Made by a program: the position numbers and the translations under genes. A stretch of DNA of 64,000 nucleotides from Ruminococcus sp. (GTDB taxonomy: Bacteria; Bacillota; Clostridia; Oscillospirales; Ruminococcaceae): assembly GCA_015066875.1 (NCBI GenBank), contig SVNM01000003.1, positions 19,091 through 83,090 of the forward strand, read 5' to 3'. Within the stretch, counting starts at the first letter, position 1, and every line of letters starts with the position of its first letter. The notes beneath the pieces were generated by a model, which did no database searches, was not told the origin of the DNA, and worked only from the letters and a program-made list of their open reading frames with translations. Below, in pieces: positions 39,141 through 48,972 of this stretch.

Positions 39141-40349
39141 ATGAAATATAAAAAAATTCTTGCAGGTATTCTTGCCTGTGCCGTTATGGGAGTATCTCTG
39201 CCGTGTGCTCCTTATATATTGTCTGTTACTGAGGTTTCGGCAAGCGAGGAGACTGAATATACCGAAGCTTCCTATGGTGCTCTTACATATCACATTTATG
39301 CTGATTACGCTGTTGTTGCAGATTGCGACGAAGCGTCTGCTGAGGTTGAAATACCTTCTCAGATAGACAATGTTCCCGTAACATCAATCGGTGAGCTTGC
39401 ATTTGATGATTGTACAGTACTGACTAAAGTTGTTATCCCCGATACGGTTACAACCATTAGTTATGGTTCGTTTTGGGGGTGTGAAAGCCTTAATGACATA
39501 AATATTCCTAATAGTGTTACTTTTATTGATAAACAAGCATTCCTTGAGTGTAACAGTCTTGTCAGTATTACTATTCCTGCTTCTGTAACAGAAATGGGAG
39601 TCTATGTTTTTAGTAATTGCGACAGTCTCGAAGCAATTTATGTGGATGATGAAAATACAGCTTACTGCGATTTCGAGGGCGTTCTTTTTGATAAGGCAAT
39701 GACAACTCTTATCCGCTATCCCCGTGCAAAGAAGGCCTCTTCATACCATATCCCCCACGGAGTACTGTATCTTGATAACGGCTGTTTTACCGACTGTGAA
39801 AATCTTACCGAAGTTATATTGCCTGAATCACTCGAACAGCTTATCTACAACACATTTACAGGTTGCGACAATATCAAGGAGTTCACTGTACCCAAAAGTG
39901 TATGGCGTATAGGTGCTTCAGCGTTCAATTGCAAGGGAATGACCGACATTACAATTATGAATCCCGACTGCGTTATCGATGACAGCACTCTTACTATCGC
40001 TAATACATTCAGAGGCGAGTATTCATATACAGGAACAATTCACGGCTATGAAGGCTCAACTGCTCAGGCTTACGCTGAAAAATACGGCTACAGCTTTATG
40101 GCAATCAGCGAACCTTCAACCGAGCCCGCAGAAATAGTTTACGGCGACGCCGACAACGACGGTGAAGTAAAAATGAATGACGTAATAAGAGTTATGCTTT
40201 ACTCTTCCAATTCAAACGCATATCCTCTTGATGAAAAAGCTCTCAATGCCTGCGATGTGTATCAGCGGGGTGACGGCGTTACTCTTTCAGACGCTCTTTC
40301 AATTCAGAAGATGGTTACTCAGATTATCAGAGAGCTTCCCGAATCGTAA
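39141..40349 (+). CDS. Secreted LRR_5 protein with C-terminal dockerin-like module
   Basis: ATG after GGGAGG; LRRs; YGDADNDGEVKMNDVIRVMLYSS...DVYQRGDGVTLSDALSIQKMV. Confidence 0.85.
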   Translation: MKYKKILAGILACAVMGVSLPCAPYILSVTEVSASEETEYTEASYGALTYHIYADYAVVADCDEASAEVEIPSQIDNVPVTSIGELAFDDCTVLTKVVIPDTVTTISYGSFWGCESLNDINIPNSVTFIDKQAFLECNSLVSITIPASVTEMGVYVFSNCDSLEAIYVDDENTAYCDFEGVLFDKAMTTLIRYPRAKKASSYHIPHGVLYLDNGCFTDCENLTEVILPESLEQLIYNTFTGCDNIKEFTVPKSVWRIGASAFNCKGMTDITIMNPDCVIDDSTLTIANTFRGEYSYTGTIHGYEGSTAQAYAEKYGYSFMAISEPSTEPAEIVYGDADNDGEVKMNDVIRVMLYSSNSNAYPLDEKALNACDVYQRGDGVTLSDALSIQKMVTQIIRELPES

Positions 40350-40522
40350 TTCAAGCAATTTATAGGGAATCATCTGTTAGCCATATTGCTGAAAAACTCC
40401 TTAAATATTTGTTCAAGCCTACAATCTTCAGAAAAAAAGTGCGAAATACGCTCTCTTTCTGCAACTAATATATATATAAGGGATTATTATCGACAAATTT
40501 ATTTACGACAGGAGGTTTTATT

Positions 40523-42682
40523 ATGAAAAAAATACTTTCAGTACTGGCATCTGCTACTATTATGCTTTCATCGGTTCCGTTTACAGCCTCTTCAATGGCT
40601 TCGGCGGAATTCTGGACAGAGGAGATTATCCTCCACGCTCCAAATGAAGAACTGCTTTATACGGGAAGCAGTTTCTATCTGCCTTGTACCCAGAATAACT
40701 ACTACCGCTCAAAGTTTTATACAAGTGACGAAAGCGTTGCTTCAGTCAGCGGAAGCTTTGTTACCATAAACGGCACGGGTACTGTTCAGATTACCGGTGC
40801 AATCGGATATGACAGCGGAGAGGCTATTCCTATGGGTACCATAAGCGAAATTCCCGCTGATGTGGAAAATGATGAAACAGACGATATCCCCACCGACCAC
40901 GAAATGTTTGCAGAGGATTTTGATTTCGTGGTGGATACAAGCACAATTACCCTTGAAGTAACTCACGACAGCTTGTTCGCTTCTCCTTCGTCAGAGGGGC
41001 TTCTCTATGAGGTTCAGGAGGACGGTACTGCCCTGATAACAGGCTATGAGGGCAAAAACGCATATCTTCTCATTCCGGAAGAAATCGACGGCTATAAGGT
41101 TTCAGGCATTGCGGAAGAGGCTATAGGCTGGTACACAAAGGATAACTTCAATACACAATTTATTGATATCGAAGCCGAGCTTACAGAGCTTACTCCATAC
41201 GCCTTCATTGATTTCTGGAATCTGCGCCGTGTAAAGCTTCCCGATGGTCTTGAGGTTATTGATAAAAGCGCTTTCGGCAATTGTCGTCTGCTTTCAGAAA
41301 TAAATATTCCCGATACGGTAAAGACTATAGAAAACAATGCATTTTCTTCCTGCTATTCTCTGGCTGAGCTTGAGCTTCCATATGGACTTGAAACTATCGG
41401 AGGTGCATCTTTTTTCAATTGCCGTTCATTAATCAGCCTTATTCTTCCCGATTCACTGACGACTCTTGAGGGATCGGCATTTACAGATTGTACAAGTCTC
41501 ACCTCAATGACAATCCCCGACAGCGTTACTACTCTCGAAGGAAATGTATTCAGTGGCTGTACTGCTCTTGAAGAGGTTATTCTGCCCGACACTCTTACTG
41601 TTCTGCCACAGTACTTCTTCAGCCGGTGCGAAAATCTGACTACTGTAAATCTGCCGTCATCTCTCGTTGAAATTCAGGAGAACGCATTTTCAGGCTGTAC
41701 CGCTCTTAAAAGCATCGATTTCCCCGATGGACTTACAACTATAGGAGATTTCGCTTTTCACAATTCAGGACTTAAATCAGTCTCTCTGCCGGAAAGCCTT
41801 ACAACCACAGGCGAAGGTATCTTTCGGGAATGTCTTTCACTTGTTCACGCAGAGCTTCCTGATAATATGACAACAAATGGAAAAAGTATGTTCTCGTATT
41901 GTTCTGCGCTTGAAACAGTAAAGCTTCCCGCAAATCTTGAGGTGCTGGGCGCATATACATTCACTAACTGCACAAGTCTCAAAACCGTTGATTTGCCTGA
42001 AGGTCTGAAACGAATCAACTCTTACTCATTCCACCGCTGTTCGTCATTCAGCGAGGTCACAATTCCCGAAAGCGTGGAGTATCTGGGACCTGACGCTTTC
42101 AGAGGAACAAATCTCACTGAAATAGTGCTTCCCGAAAATATGAACACTATATCAGACTATGCATTTATATCCTGTGAGAAGCTTGCAAAGGTCAATATTC
42201 CCGAAAAGGTTACTATGATTGAAAACTACAGCTTTGCACACTGTCTCTCGCTTACAGAATTTGTTATCCCCCAAAATATCACTATCATTGAACACGGAGC
42301 ATTCTTGGGCAGTGAAAACATTACTGAAATGACCTTCCTTAATCCCGACTGCAAAATAGAAGAAACTGACATTACTCTTCCCGAATCAGCTGTTATTTAC
42401 GGCTATGAAGGCTCTACCGCTCAGGCTTATGCGGAAGCCTTCAACAGAAGCTTTATGCCTCTTGTCTACGGTGATACCGACAACGACGGTGAAGTAAAAA
42501 TGGCTGATGTTATCAGAGTTATGCTTTACTCGGCAAATCCGACAGCCTATCCTATTGACGAAACAGGCCTCAGCAATGCCGATGTGTATCAGCGGGGTGA
42601 CGGCGTTACTCTTTCAGACGCTCTTTCAATGCAGAAGCTTATTGCTCAGGCAATAACAACGCTTCCCGAATCAGCATTATAA
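40523..42682 (+). CDS. Large secreted LRR_5 (BspA-like) protein with C-terminal dockerin-like module
   Basis: ~15 LRR_5 units; YGDTDNDGEVKMADVIRVMLYSA...DVYQRGDGVTLSDALSMQKLI. Confidence 0.87.
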   Translation: MKKILSVLASATIMLSSVPFTASSMASAEFWTEEIILHAPNEELLYTGSSFYLPCTQNNYYRSKFYTSDESVASVSGSFVTINGTGTVQITGAIGYDSGEAIPMGTISEIPADVENDETDDIPTDHEMFAEDFDFVVDTSTITLEVTHDSLFASPSSEGLLYEVQEDGTALITGYEGKNAYLLIPEEIDGYKVSGIAEEAIGWYTKDNFNTQFIDIEAELTELTPYAFIDFWNLRRVKLPDGLEVIDKSAFGNCRLLSEINIPDTVKTIENNAFSSCYSLAELELPYGLETIGGASFFNCRSLISLILPDSLTTLEGSAFTDCTSLTSMTIPDSVTTLEGNVFSGCTALEEVILPDTLTVLPQYFFSRCENLTTVNLPSSLVEIQENAFSGCTALKSIDFPDGLTTIGDFAFHNSGLKSVSLPESLTTTGEGIFRECLSLVHAELPDNMTTNGKSMFSYCSALETVKLPANLEVLGAYTFTNCTSLKTVDLPEGLKRINSYSFHRCSSFSEVTIPESVEYLGPDAFRGTNLTEIVLPENMNTISDYAFISCEKLAKVNIPEKVTMIENYSFAHCLSLTEFVIPQNITIIEHGAFLGSENITEMTFLNPDCKIEETDITLPESAVIYGYEGSTAQAYAEAFNRSFMPLVYGDTDNDGEVKMADVIRVMLYSANPTAYPIDETGLSNADVYQRGDGVTLSDALSMQKLIAQAITTLPESAL

Positions 42683-42690
42683 TAAAGCAA

Positions 42691-42722
42691 AAAATGCCGT
42701 ACAGCTTTTTGTACGGCATTTT
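42691..42722. terminator. Bidirectional intrinsic terminator
   Basis: aaaaaatgccgtaca-gcttttt-gtacggcatttt. Confidence 0.8.
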
Positions 42723-42727
42723 ATTTT

Positions 42728-44566
42728 TTACATATCCTGTATGATTTTATAAAGCTCTGCTGAGATATCCATATTGACTCCCGCAATTTTTGCAAGCTCT
42801 TCTACAGAGGCTGATTTAAGCTTTTCCTTTGTTTTGAAGTGGAGCTTTAGTTTAGTGGCTTTTTTCTCGCCAATGCCTCTTACGTTTGTAAGCTCTGACT
42901 TGTAGGTTTTCTTCTTATGCTTTGCGTGCATAAAGCTTACCGAATAGCGATGAACCTCGTCCTGAATTCGTGTAACAAGCATAAATGCTGATTTCAGGTT
43001 ATTTATCTGTATCTCTCTTCCCTGAGAGGCTATGGCTCTTGTGCGGTGCTTGTTATCCTTGACCATACCGAAAACGGGGATATCCAGTCCCATTTCACGC
43101 ACAACAGGCTCTACCGAGCTTACGTGTCCCTTGCCTCCGTCAAGGAGTATAAGGTCAGGAGTCCTTCTGAAATACTCGTCCTCATCATCGTTTTCAATAC
43201 GTGCAAGACGACGTCTCAGCACCTCCTGCATACTGCCATAGTCATTCTGAAAAGCCTGTTCCTTTATGCTGAAGCGTTTATATGCCTTTTTAAGAGGTCG
43301 TCCGTCCTCGAAAACAACCATTCCCGCAACCATTGACTCTGAGGAAAGGTTTGAAATATCGTATGCTTCTATATATTTGGGAGGCTTTTTCAGCCCCAGT
43401 ATCTGTCCAAGTTCTTCAAGAGCAACCATTTCCTTGCCTGTGCGGTTGTTTTTCAGTGCGCAATACTCAGCACTGTTGTTTTTTGCAAGACGGACCAGCT
43501 CTGCCAGTCTGCCCCTCTTAGGAGCGCTGATTGTAACCTTTCTGCCTGACTGCACGCTTAAAAACTCACCGATAAGCTCTGCTTCGGCGGGAGTGTATTC
43601 CGTAAGTATCACCTTTGGAATATCGCTTTTCCCGTGATAAAAACGAGTCATAAAAAGGCTGAGTATATCCTCGTCACCATCAGGCTTTTCAACCTCAAAA
43701 ACAGCCTTGTCAAAAAGTCTGCTGTCTCTGTACATAAGAACAGAAATAAAAATTCCGCCGTAATGCTCAGCCATAGCGATTACATCTGCACAGCGCACGG
43801 CACTTCCGATAATTTTCTGCTTTTCCGAAGCTTTTTTCACGGCATTTATACGGTCTCTCAGCATTATGGCGCGCTCGAAATCAAGATTTTCAGAAGCCTC
43901 TGCCATTTCCTTTTCCATACGCTCAACCGAATCCGCACTGCCGTTTCTGATATATTCAACAGCCTGTGCTATGGTCTTTTTATATTCCGAAGAGCTTACT
44001 TTTCCTCTGCAAAGTCCCATACACTGCTTTATATGGAAGTTAAGACAGGCTCTGCCCTTTCCGAAATCGCGTGGAAATTTCTTATGGCATACGGGAAGCA
44101 TAAACACCTTGTTTGCCTCGTTTACAGCCTCTTTTGCTATAAATCCGCTTGTGTACGGTCCAAGATAGGTGCCCGGCTCTTTGGTATTCTTTTCAGCGGT
44201 AATGCGTGGAAACTCCTCATCTGAAATTCTGATATAGTGATAGCCCTTATCGTCCTTCAGCAGAATATTATACTTTGGCTTGTGCTGTTTTATGAGACTG
44301 CACTCAAGCAAGAGAGCTTCATACTCGCTGTCGGTAACGATGAAATCGTAATCGTGAACGTTTGAAACCATTGCCGAAACCTTTGGGGTATGGTCGGGAT
44401 TTTCCCTGAAATAGCTTGTTACACGGTTTTTCAGATTTTTCGCCTTGCCGATGTAGATAATAGCTCCCTCTTTATTTTTCATAATATAAACTCCCGGCGA
44501 GGAAGTCAGCTTTGAGGTTTTTTCCCTCAGAAAAGGAAGTCTTGTGTTCATTTTATTTATCTCCAC
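42728..44566 (-). CDS. uvrC: Excinuclease ABC subunit C
   Basis: SSPGVYIMKNKEGAIIYIGKAKNLKNRVTSYF; DGGKGHVSSV; C-terminal HhH. Confidence 0.97.
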   Translation of the reverse strand: MEINKMNTRLPFLREKTSKLTSSPGVYIMKNKEGAIIYIGKAKNLKNRVTSYFRENPDHTPKVSAMVSNVHDYDFIVTDSEYEALLLECSLIKQHKPKYNILLKDDKGYHYIRISDEEFPRITAEKNTKEPGTYLGPYTSGFIAKEAVNEANKVFMLPVCHKKFPRDFGKGRACLNFHIKQCMGLCRGKVSSSEYKKTIAQAVEYIRNGSADSVERMEKEMAEASENLDFERAIMLRDRINAVKKASEKQKIIGSAVRCADVIAMAEHYGGIFISVLMYRDSRLFDKAVFEVEKPDGDEDILSLFMTRFYHGKSDIPKVILTEYTPAEAELIGEFLSVQSGRKVTISAPKRGRLAELVRLAKNNSAEYCALKNNRTGKEMVALEELGQILGLKKPPKYIEAYDISNLSSESMVAGMVVFEDGRPLKKAYKRFSIKEQAFQNDYGSMQEVLRRRLARIENDDEDEYFRRTPDLILLDGGKGHVSSVEPVVREMGLDIPVFGMVKDNKHRTRAIASQGREIQINNLKSAFMLVTRIQDEVHRYSVSFMHAKHKKKTYKSELTNVRGIGEKKATKLKLHFKTKEKLKSASVEELAKIAGVNMDISAELYKIIQDM

Positions 44567-44626
44567 TAAGATTTTTTATTATTATAGCATTATACGGAAA
44601 AGCTGTCAAACATCAGCCTTTACGTC

Positions 44627-44654
44627 TTGACATTCTGAAATAATGTGGTATAAT
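44627..44654 (+). promoter_or_regulatory. Promoter of candidate sRNA
   Basis: TTGACA-16 bp-TATAAT with extended -10 TGG. Confidence 0.75.
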
Positions 44655-44660
44655 ATAAAT

Positions 44661-44755
44661 AGAAAAGGGTACTGCGATAAGCGGTTCTCCCGATAGTTTT
44701 TGATGTTAAAGAAACACCGCAAACTTTGGTCGAGTTGGGCGGTGTTTTTCTTTTT
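44661..44755 (+). ncRNA. Candidate independent small RNA
   Basis: Consensus promoter, no ORF, 5-prime hairpin GGG..CTGC/GCGG..CCC, strong terminator AAACACCGC...GCGGTGTTTTTCTTTTT. Confidence 0.6.
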
Positions 44756-44767
44756 GATAATAAAACG

Positions 44768-44793
44768 GGAGCTCCTCATCAGAGCTCCCTTTA
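44768..44793 (-). terminator. Intrinsic terminator of TPR gene
   Basis: gggagctcctcatcagagctccc, with T-run on minus strand. Confidence 0.75.
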
Positions 44794-44796
44794 ATT

Positions 44797-45897
44797 TTAT
44801 GCTTCGGGGTTTTCGTTTACTGTTCTTGTGATGTTGGGAGCTCCGCCCTCTGTATTCATAGGAGTTCCGTCACGGTTGATCTGCTGTGCGTTGGGATCAT
44901 ACTTAAGAATAAGCTGTTTGATCTCCTCGTCCTTTGTAAGATTATAGAGGATTTTCAGTGCATTGAGAGCATTTGGAATATCTCCCTTTGCAAGATATGT
45001 TGCACTGAGCTGTGAAGCTGTCTTGATAACATCGGGATCGGGAGCACAGATAAGCTCATACTTTGCAAAGGTCTTTTCTATCTGAGAAGCCTCAGGCTTT
45101 ACAATAGGCTTGTTGAATTTCTGAGCAATGCTTCTGAGCTCGTAAGGAATTGCGGGGTGAGGAGCAACCATTGAGCTTACTGTATAGAACACAACAGCGT
45201 CGTCATACTCGCCCATATCAGCGCACATATAGCCCATATTTGCATAACAGCGTGCAAGAGCTACAGGTGAGGAAGCAACCTTAAGTGTATCCTTTGTAAC
45301 CTCAATGAGCTTCTTTTTGTTCTTGAGAAGCTTATAAACCTCTGCAAGCTCGAACTTAGGTCCGCAGTCTACAGGGTTGAACTCAATAGCCTTTTCAAGC
45401 ACGGGGATAGCCTCAAGAGTAGAACCTGTCTCCACGAGAATAAACGCATACGCGCTGATAAATGTGCAGAAATCAAAGGGAGTACGGTTGATTGTCTTTT
45501 CGGGCTTGAAAAGATTATGAAGAAGAGCGTCCTCAAAGGGATTTCTTGTAGAAACAAACTTTGAATTCTCACCCTCTTTATACTCCTCGGTAATTTTGCA
45601 GTAGAGCTTTTCTGCAATAGGCTTAGCGTCAACGCAGTTCTTTTCGTTTATAAGAGCAACGATTTTCTTGTAAATCTCATCAAGACGCTCACCGTCGATA
45701 TGAGTAAGTCTTTTAATCTCCTCAACCTGCTCTGCAGGCATAATTTCCATCATAAGAGTACCTACGGCTCTTATTCCGTCATCGTTTTTAGCTCTTGCGT
45801 ATTTTTGGCCCTCTGCCTTGAGAATTTCCGCATTTTCGCTGTAATTCTCACCGGTAAGCTTACCTCTGAGCTCTTCAAGAATTTCGTTATATGTCAT
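44797..45897 (-). CDS. TPR-like repeat protein
   Basis: VLEKAIEFNPVDCGPKFELAEVYKLLKNKKKLIEVTKDTLKVASSPVALARCYANMGYMCADMGEYDDAVVFY. Confidence 0.75.
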   Translation of the reverse strand: MTYNEILEELRGKLTGENYSENAEILKAEGQKYARAKNDDGIRAVGTLMMEIMPAEQVEEIKRLTHIDGERLDEIYKKIVALINEKNCVDAKPIAEKLYCKITEEYKEGENSKFVSTRNPFEDALLHNLFKPEKTINRTPFDFCTFISAYAFILVETGSTLEAIPVLEKAIEFNPVDCGPKFELAEVYKLLKNKKKLIEVTKDTLKVASSPVALARCYANMGYMCADMGEYDDAVVFYTVSSMVAPHPAIPYELRSIAQKFNKPIVKPEASQIEKTFAKYELICAPDPDVIKTASQLSATYLAKGDIPNALNALKILYNLTKDEEIKQLILKYDPNAQQINRDGTPMNTEGGAPNITRTVNENPEA

Positions 45898-46007
45898 TGA
45901 TTTTTCCTCATTTCCAAGTAATTTGCGTATTATACGGATTTTCCGTATATATTATTATTGAGATGCCACAGTAAGAATATGTGTGGCATCTCAATATGAT
46001 TTCATTA

Positions 46008-48368
46008 TCAGAAGCCTCGCTTAGCAAGGTCCTTTTTGAATTTCTGGTCGATCTTTTCCTGTTTTTTCAGTGCCTTAAGCTCTGCCTTTGTAAGCGGTCT
46101 TGAAGGCTCCTGAGGCTTGGACTCGGTCTTCTTCGCAGTTGTACTTCTTGTGGGAGCCTTGTACTCCTGGAAAACAGGAACATTAAGCTCTGCCTGTTTC
46201 TTGCGCTTAGCTGAGTCATCGCCCATCTGTGAAAGAACGTCCTCGATTGAATCGAGCATAGGCATCTTATTTCTCTCGTACTCTGCGTCGAGAATATTAT
46301 GCTGGCTTCTTTCTCTTGAGCTTGCGATAGCATTTACAAAGTGCTGAGACATAGGTCTGCGTGCGTTAGAGCCTACCTTTGAAATGTTAACCTGAGGAGC
46401 TGTATAGCCCTGAGGCTGAACAGGTGACTGGGGCATAGGCTGTACAGGAGTGGGAGCCGGCTGAATAGGTGCTGGCTGTACAGGTGTCTGCTGAACAGGA
46501 GCCGGCTGTACAGGAGTCTGCTGAACGGGTGTCTGCTGAACGGGAGCCGGCTGTACAGGTGTCTGCTGAACGGGTGTCTGCTGAACGGGAGTCTGCTGAA
46601 CAGGTGTCTGCTGAACAGGTGTCTGCTGTACGCCCATATTCTGATAATTCATAGGCTGTACGGGAGCAAACATAGGCTGACCGTTCTGGTCGTATCCTAC
46701 TATCTGCGATGGTACATATGTATATACAGGCTGACCATTCATATCATATCCTGTAATCTGCGGAACATTCACGATCATCGGCTGTTCAGGTGAAGGAATA
46801 TTCATCTGAGGTTGTACAGGTGCCTGAGCCATAGGCTGAACAGGTGTAGGCTGTACGGGTGTCTGCTGAACGGGTGCGGGCTGAGCCTTGACCTCATCAG
46901 CAAATACAGGTGCACTGTAAACGTGCTTGTTAGTGTGATTCATTTCAAATTCACCGATAGAATCCATATCATATATTTTCTTTTCTTCTGGCTGTGCAAC
47001 AGGAGCGGGAGCTTCTTCGATCTCAGGCTCTGCCATAGCAACGGGAGCTTCCTCAATCTCAGGCTCTGCCATAGCAACGGGAGCTTCTTCGATCACAGGC
47101 TCTGCCATAGCAACGGGAGCTTCTTCAATCTCGGGCTCTGCCATAGCAACGGGAGCCTCTTCAACCTCAGGCTCTGCCATAGCAACGGGAGCTTCTTCAA
47201 CCTCAGGCTCTGCCATAGCAACGGGAGCCTCTTCAACCTCAGGCTCTGCAACAGGTGCAGAAGCTTCGGGAATACCGATTTCAGGCATTTCGCCTGCAAC
47301 TCCGAACAGCTGATTAGCAACGCTTTCCCACTGAGAAAGGCTGATTTCTTCCTCAGCTTCAGGCTCTGCCATAACTGCGGGAGCCTCCTCTGCAACAGGT
47401 TCTTTCTCAACCTCAGGCTCATAGCTTTCATATGAAGGTGTGCTGAAAATATCATCTGAGCGTGTCATCTGATTTTCTTCAACATCAACTACATTTTCAT
47501 CATTATCATATATACTCTTTTCCTCGGGAACCTTATCAGCAAGAATTTCCATTCCGCTTTCGGGAGCGCCCGATGAAATAGAAAACATCTTCATTATATC
47601 GTCGTCTGAAACATCTGCCTGTACAGGCTCTTCTGCTACAGGAGCACTCTCTTCCACAGGAGCATATGAAGGCTCTGGCACATAGCTTGGCTCAGCGGGA
47701 GCCTCTGTGAAATCAGACATATATGAAGGAGCTTCCTCAGCTACAGGAGCAGTCTCCTCAACAACAGGGGCCACAGGTGCGGGAGCAGGCTCCTCAGCAA
47801 CAGGGCTGGGAATAGCAAACTGAGCAAGGAAATCGTCCTCAGGCTTTTCAGCAGGCTTTTCAGGTTCTTCCTTTGGTACATTTATAGCAAATGCAGCAAG
47901 GTCGCTGTCGATAGCAACGCCTGTTCCGGGAATTGTCATAGGAGCAACAGGCTCAGGAGCAGTAATTTCAGGCTCGGGAGCAGTAATTTCAGGCTCAGTA
48001 AAACGCTCTGGCTCGGGAGTAACAGCTCTGTAGAATGTCTCAGGCTCTTTCTTTTCCTCGGGAGCCTTTGTCATCTTAGCCTGAGTATTTCCAAGCGGAA
48101 CTATGCCGTCATCCTCAATACCCTTCTTTGCACGCGCTTTTTCTTCCTTGATAAGACGTGTTCTTTCCTTCTTATCAGCCTTGATCATCTTCTTTGCAAT
48201 TGCAAATTTACACTTCTCACAGGTAAGCTCCTTCAGGTCTTCCATAACGCCGATCTGCTTGAACATCATTGCATTTTTCATCATGTTCATTCCGCATCCG
48301 GTTTTCTTGCCGTTATCGGTACCATGTACTTCTTCGCTTCCCACAGAAGTAATAAGCATTATTTCCAT
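46008..48368 (-). CDS. Large repetitive Pro/Glu/Gln-rich protein of unknown function
   Basis: ~786 aa from ATG after GGGAG; N-terminal CEKC; tandem EVEEAPVAMAEP 12-mers and QTPVQ 5-mers. Confidence 0.8.
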   Translation of the reverse strand: MEIMLITSVGSEEVHGTDNGKKTGCGMNMMKNAMMFKQIGVMEDLKELTCEKCKFAIAKKMIKADKKERTRLIKEEKARAKKGIEDDGIVPLGNTQAKMTKAPEEKKEPETFYRAVTPEPERFTEPEITAPEPEITAPEPVAPMTIPGTGVAIDSDLAAFAINVPKEEPEKPAEKPEDDFLAQFAIPSPVAEEPAPAPVAPVVEETAPVAEEAPSYMSDFTEAPAEPSYVPEPSYAPVEESAPVAEEPVQADVSDDDIMKMFSISSGAPESGMEILADKVPEEKSIYDNDENVVDVEENQMTRSDDIFSTPSYESYEPEVEKEPVAEEAPAVMAEPEAEEEISLSQWESVANQLFGVAGEMPEIGIPEASAPVAEPEVEEAPVAMAEPEVEEAPVAMAEPEVEEAPVAMAEPEIEEAPVAMAEPVIEEAPVAMAEPEIEEAPVAMAEPEIEEAPAPVAQPEEKKIYDMDSIGEFEMNHTNKHVYSAPVFADEVKAQPAPVQQTPVQPTPVQPMAQAPVQPQMNIPSPEQPMIVNVPQITGYDMNGQPVYTYVPSQIVGYDQNGQPMFAPVQPMNYQNMGVQQTPVQQTPVQQTPVQQTPVQQTPVQPAPVQQTPVQQTPVQPAPVQQTPVQPAPIQPAPTPVQPMPQSPVQPQGYTAPQVNISKVGSNARRPMSQHFVNAIASSRERSQHNILDAEYERNKMPMLDSIEDVLSQMGDDSAKRKKQAELNVPVFQEYKAPTRSTTAKKTESKPQEPSRPLTKAELKALKKQEKIDQKFKKDLAKRGF
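46470..46640. repeat. Tandem ~15-bp coding repeats
   Basis: Repeated acaggtgtctgctga-like units encoding PVQQT. Confidence 0.8.
47000..47250. repeat. Tandem 36-bp coding repeats
   Basis: Repeated gcaacgggagcttcttc.atctcaggctctgccata units. Confidence 0.85.
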
Positions 48369-48972
48369 AAGTAATCTCCCTTTCTGCCTGTCTGAACTCT
48401 TCATCTGCAGTTCATCAGGCTTCCGCTTTTTCGGCTGACGGTACGCCGTAATTCAAAAAACCGGCTCATAATTACCGGTATTGCTCAGCAATATCTTCAT
48501 AAAAAAAGCACGCAGAGCTTCCGAATTTAAAATAACCGCAACAATTAAGACAAAAAACAGTCACAGCAATTTTACATAACATATACATTATACAATATGC
48601 GAATAAAAAAATCAACACTTTCCTGAAAAATCAATGATAAAATTATACGATTTTTAATTTTTTTGGTAAAAACAACAAATTGTTATTGATTTTTTTGTCA
48701 TATTTTTCTTAACATCAATCCCATTTATTGTTAAATATATTCCCATTTCTGCTTCTCGGTACGCTCGTTTTTCCTCTTGCCGTAAACCGTGCAATAGTTC
48801 AATTTATATATGCTCTGCACAATTACACCGAAAAGGCTGTGCAGAGTGTAGAAAAATATCAAAAAGCGTGATTTTGCTCTTGCATTATTTCCGAAATTGT
48901 TGTATTATAATAGTGTATTGTTTATTGATTATTTAAAGGGCTCTTTGCCCTGTATCCTTTAGGAGGAGTTTT

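Noticed and set aside
43634-44224. 196-aa ORF antisense to uvrC
   Set aside because: Shadow ORF; uvrC is unambiguous.
46812-47435. 207-aa ORF with Cys/His/Asn-rich repeats
   Set aside because: Antisense reading of the tandem EVEEAPVAMAEP repeats; periodicity explains the open frame.
48813-48846. CTCTGCACA...TGTGCAGAG inverted repeat upstream of the GT2 gene
   Set aside because: A 9-bp inverted repeat in AT-rich DNA; could be an operator, but there is no supporting context or second copy in the window.
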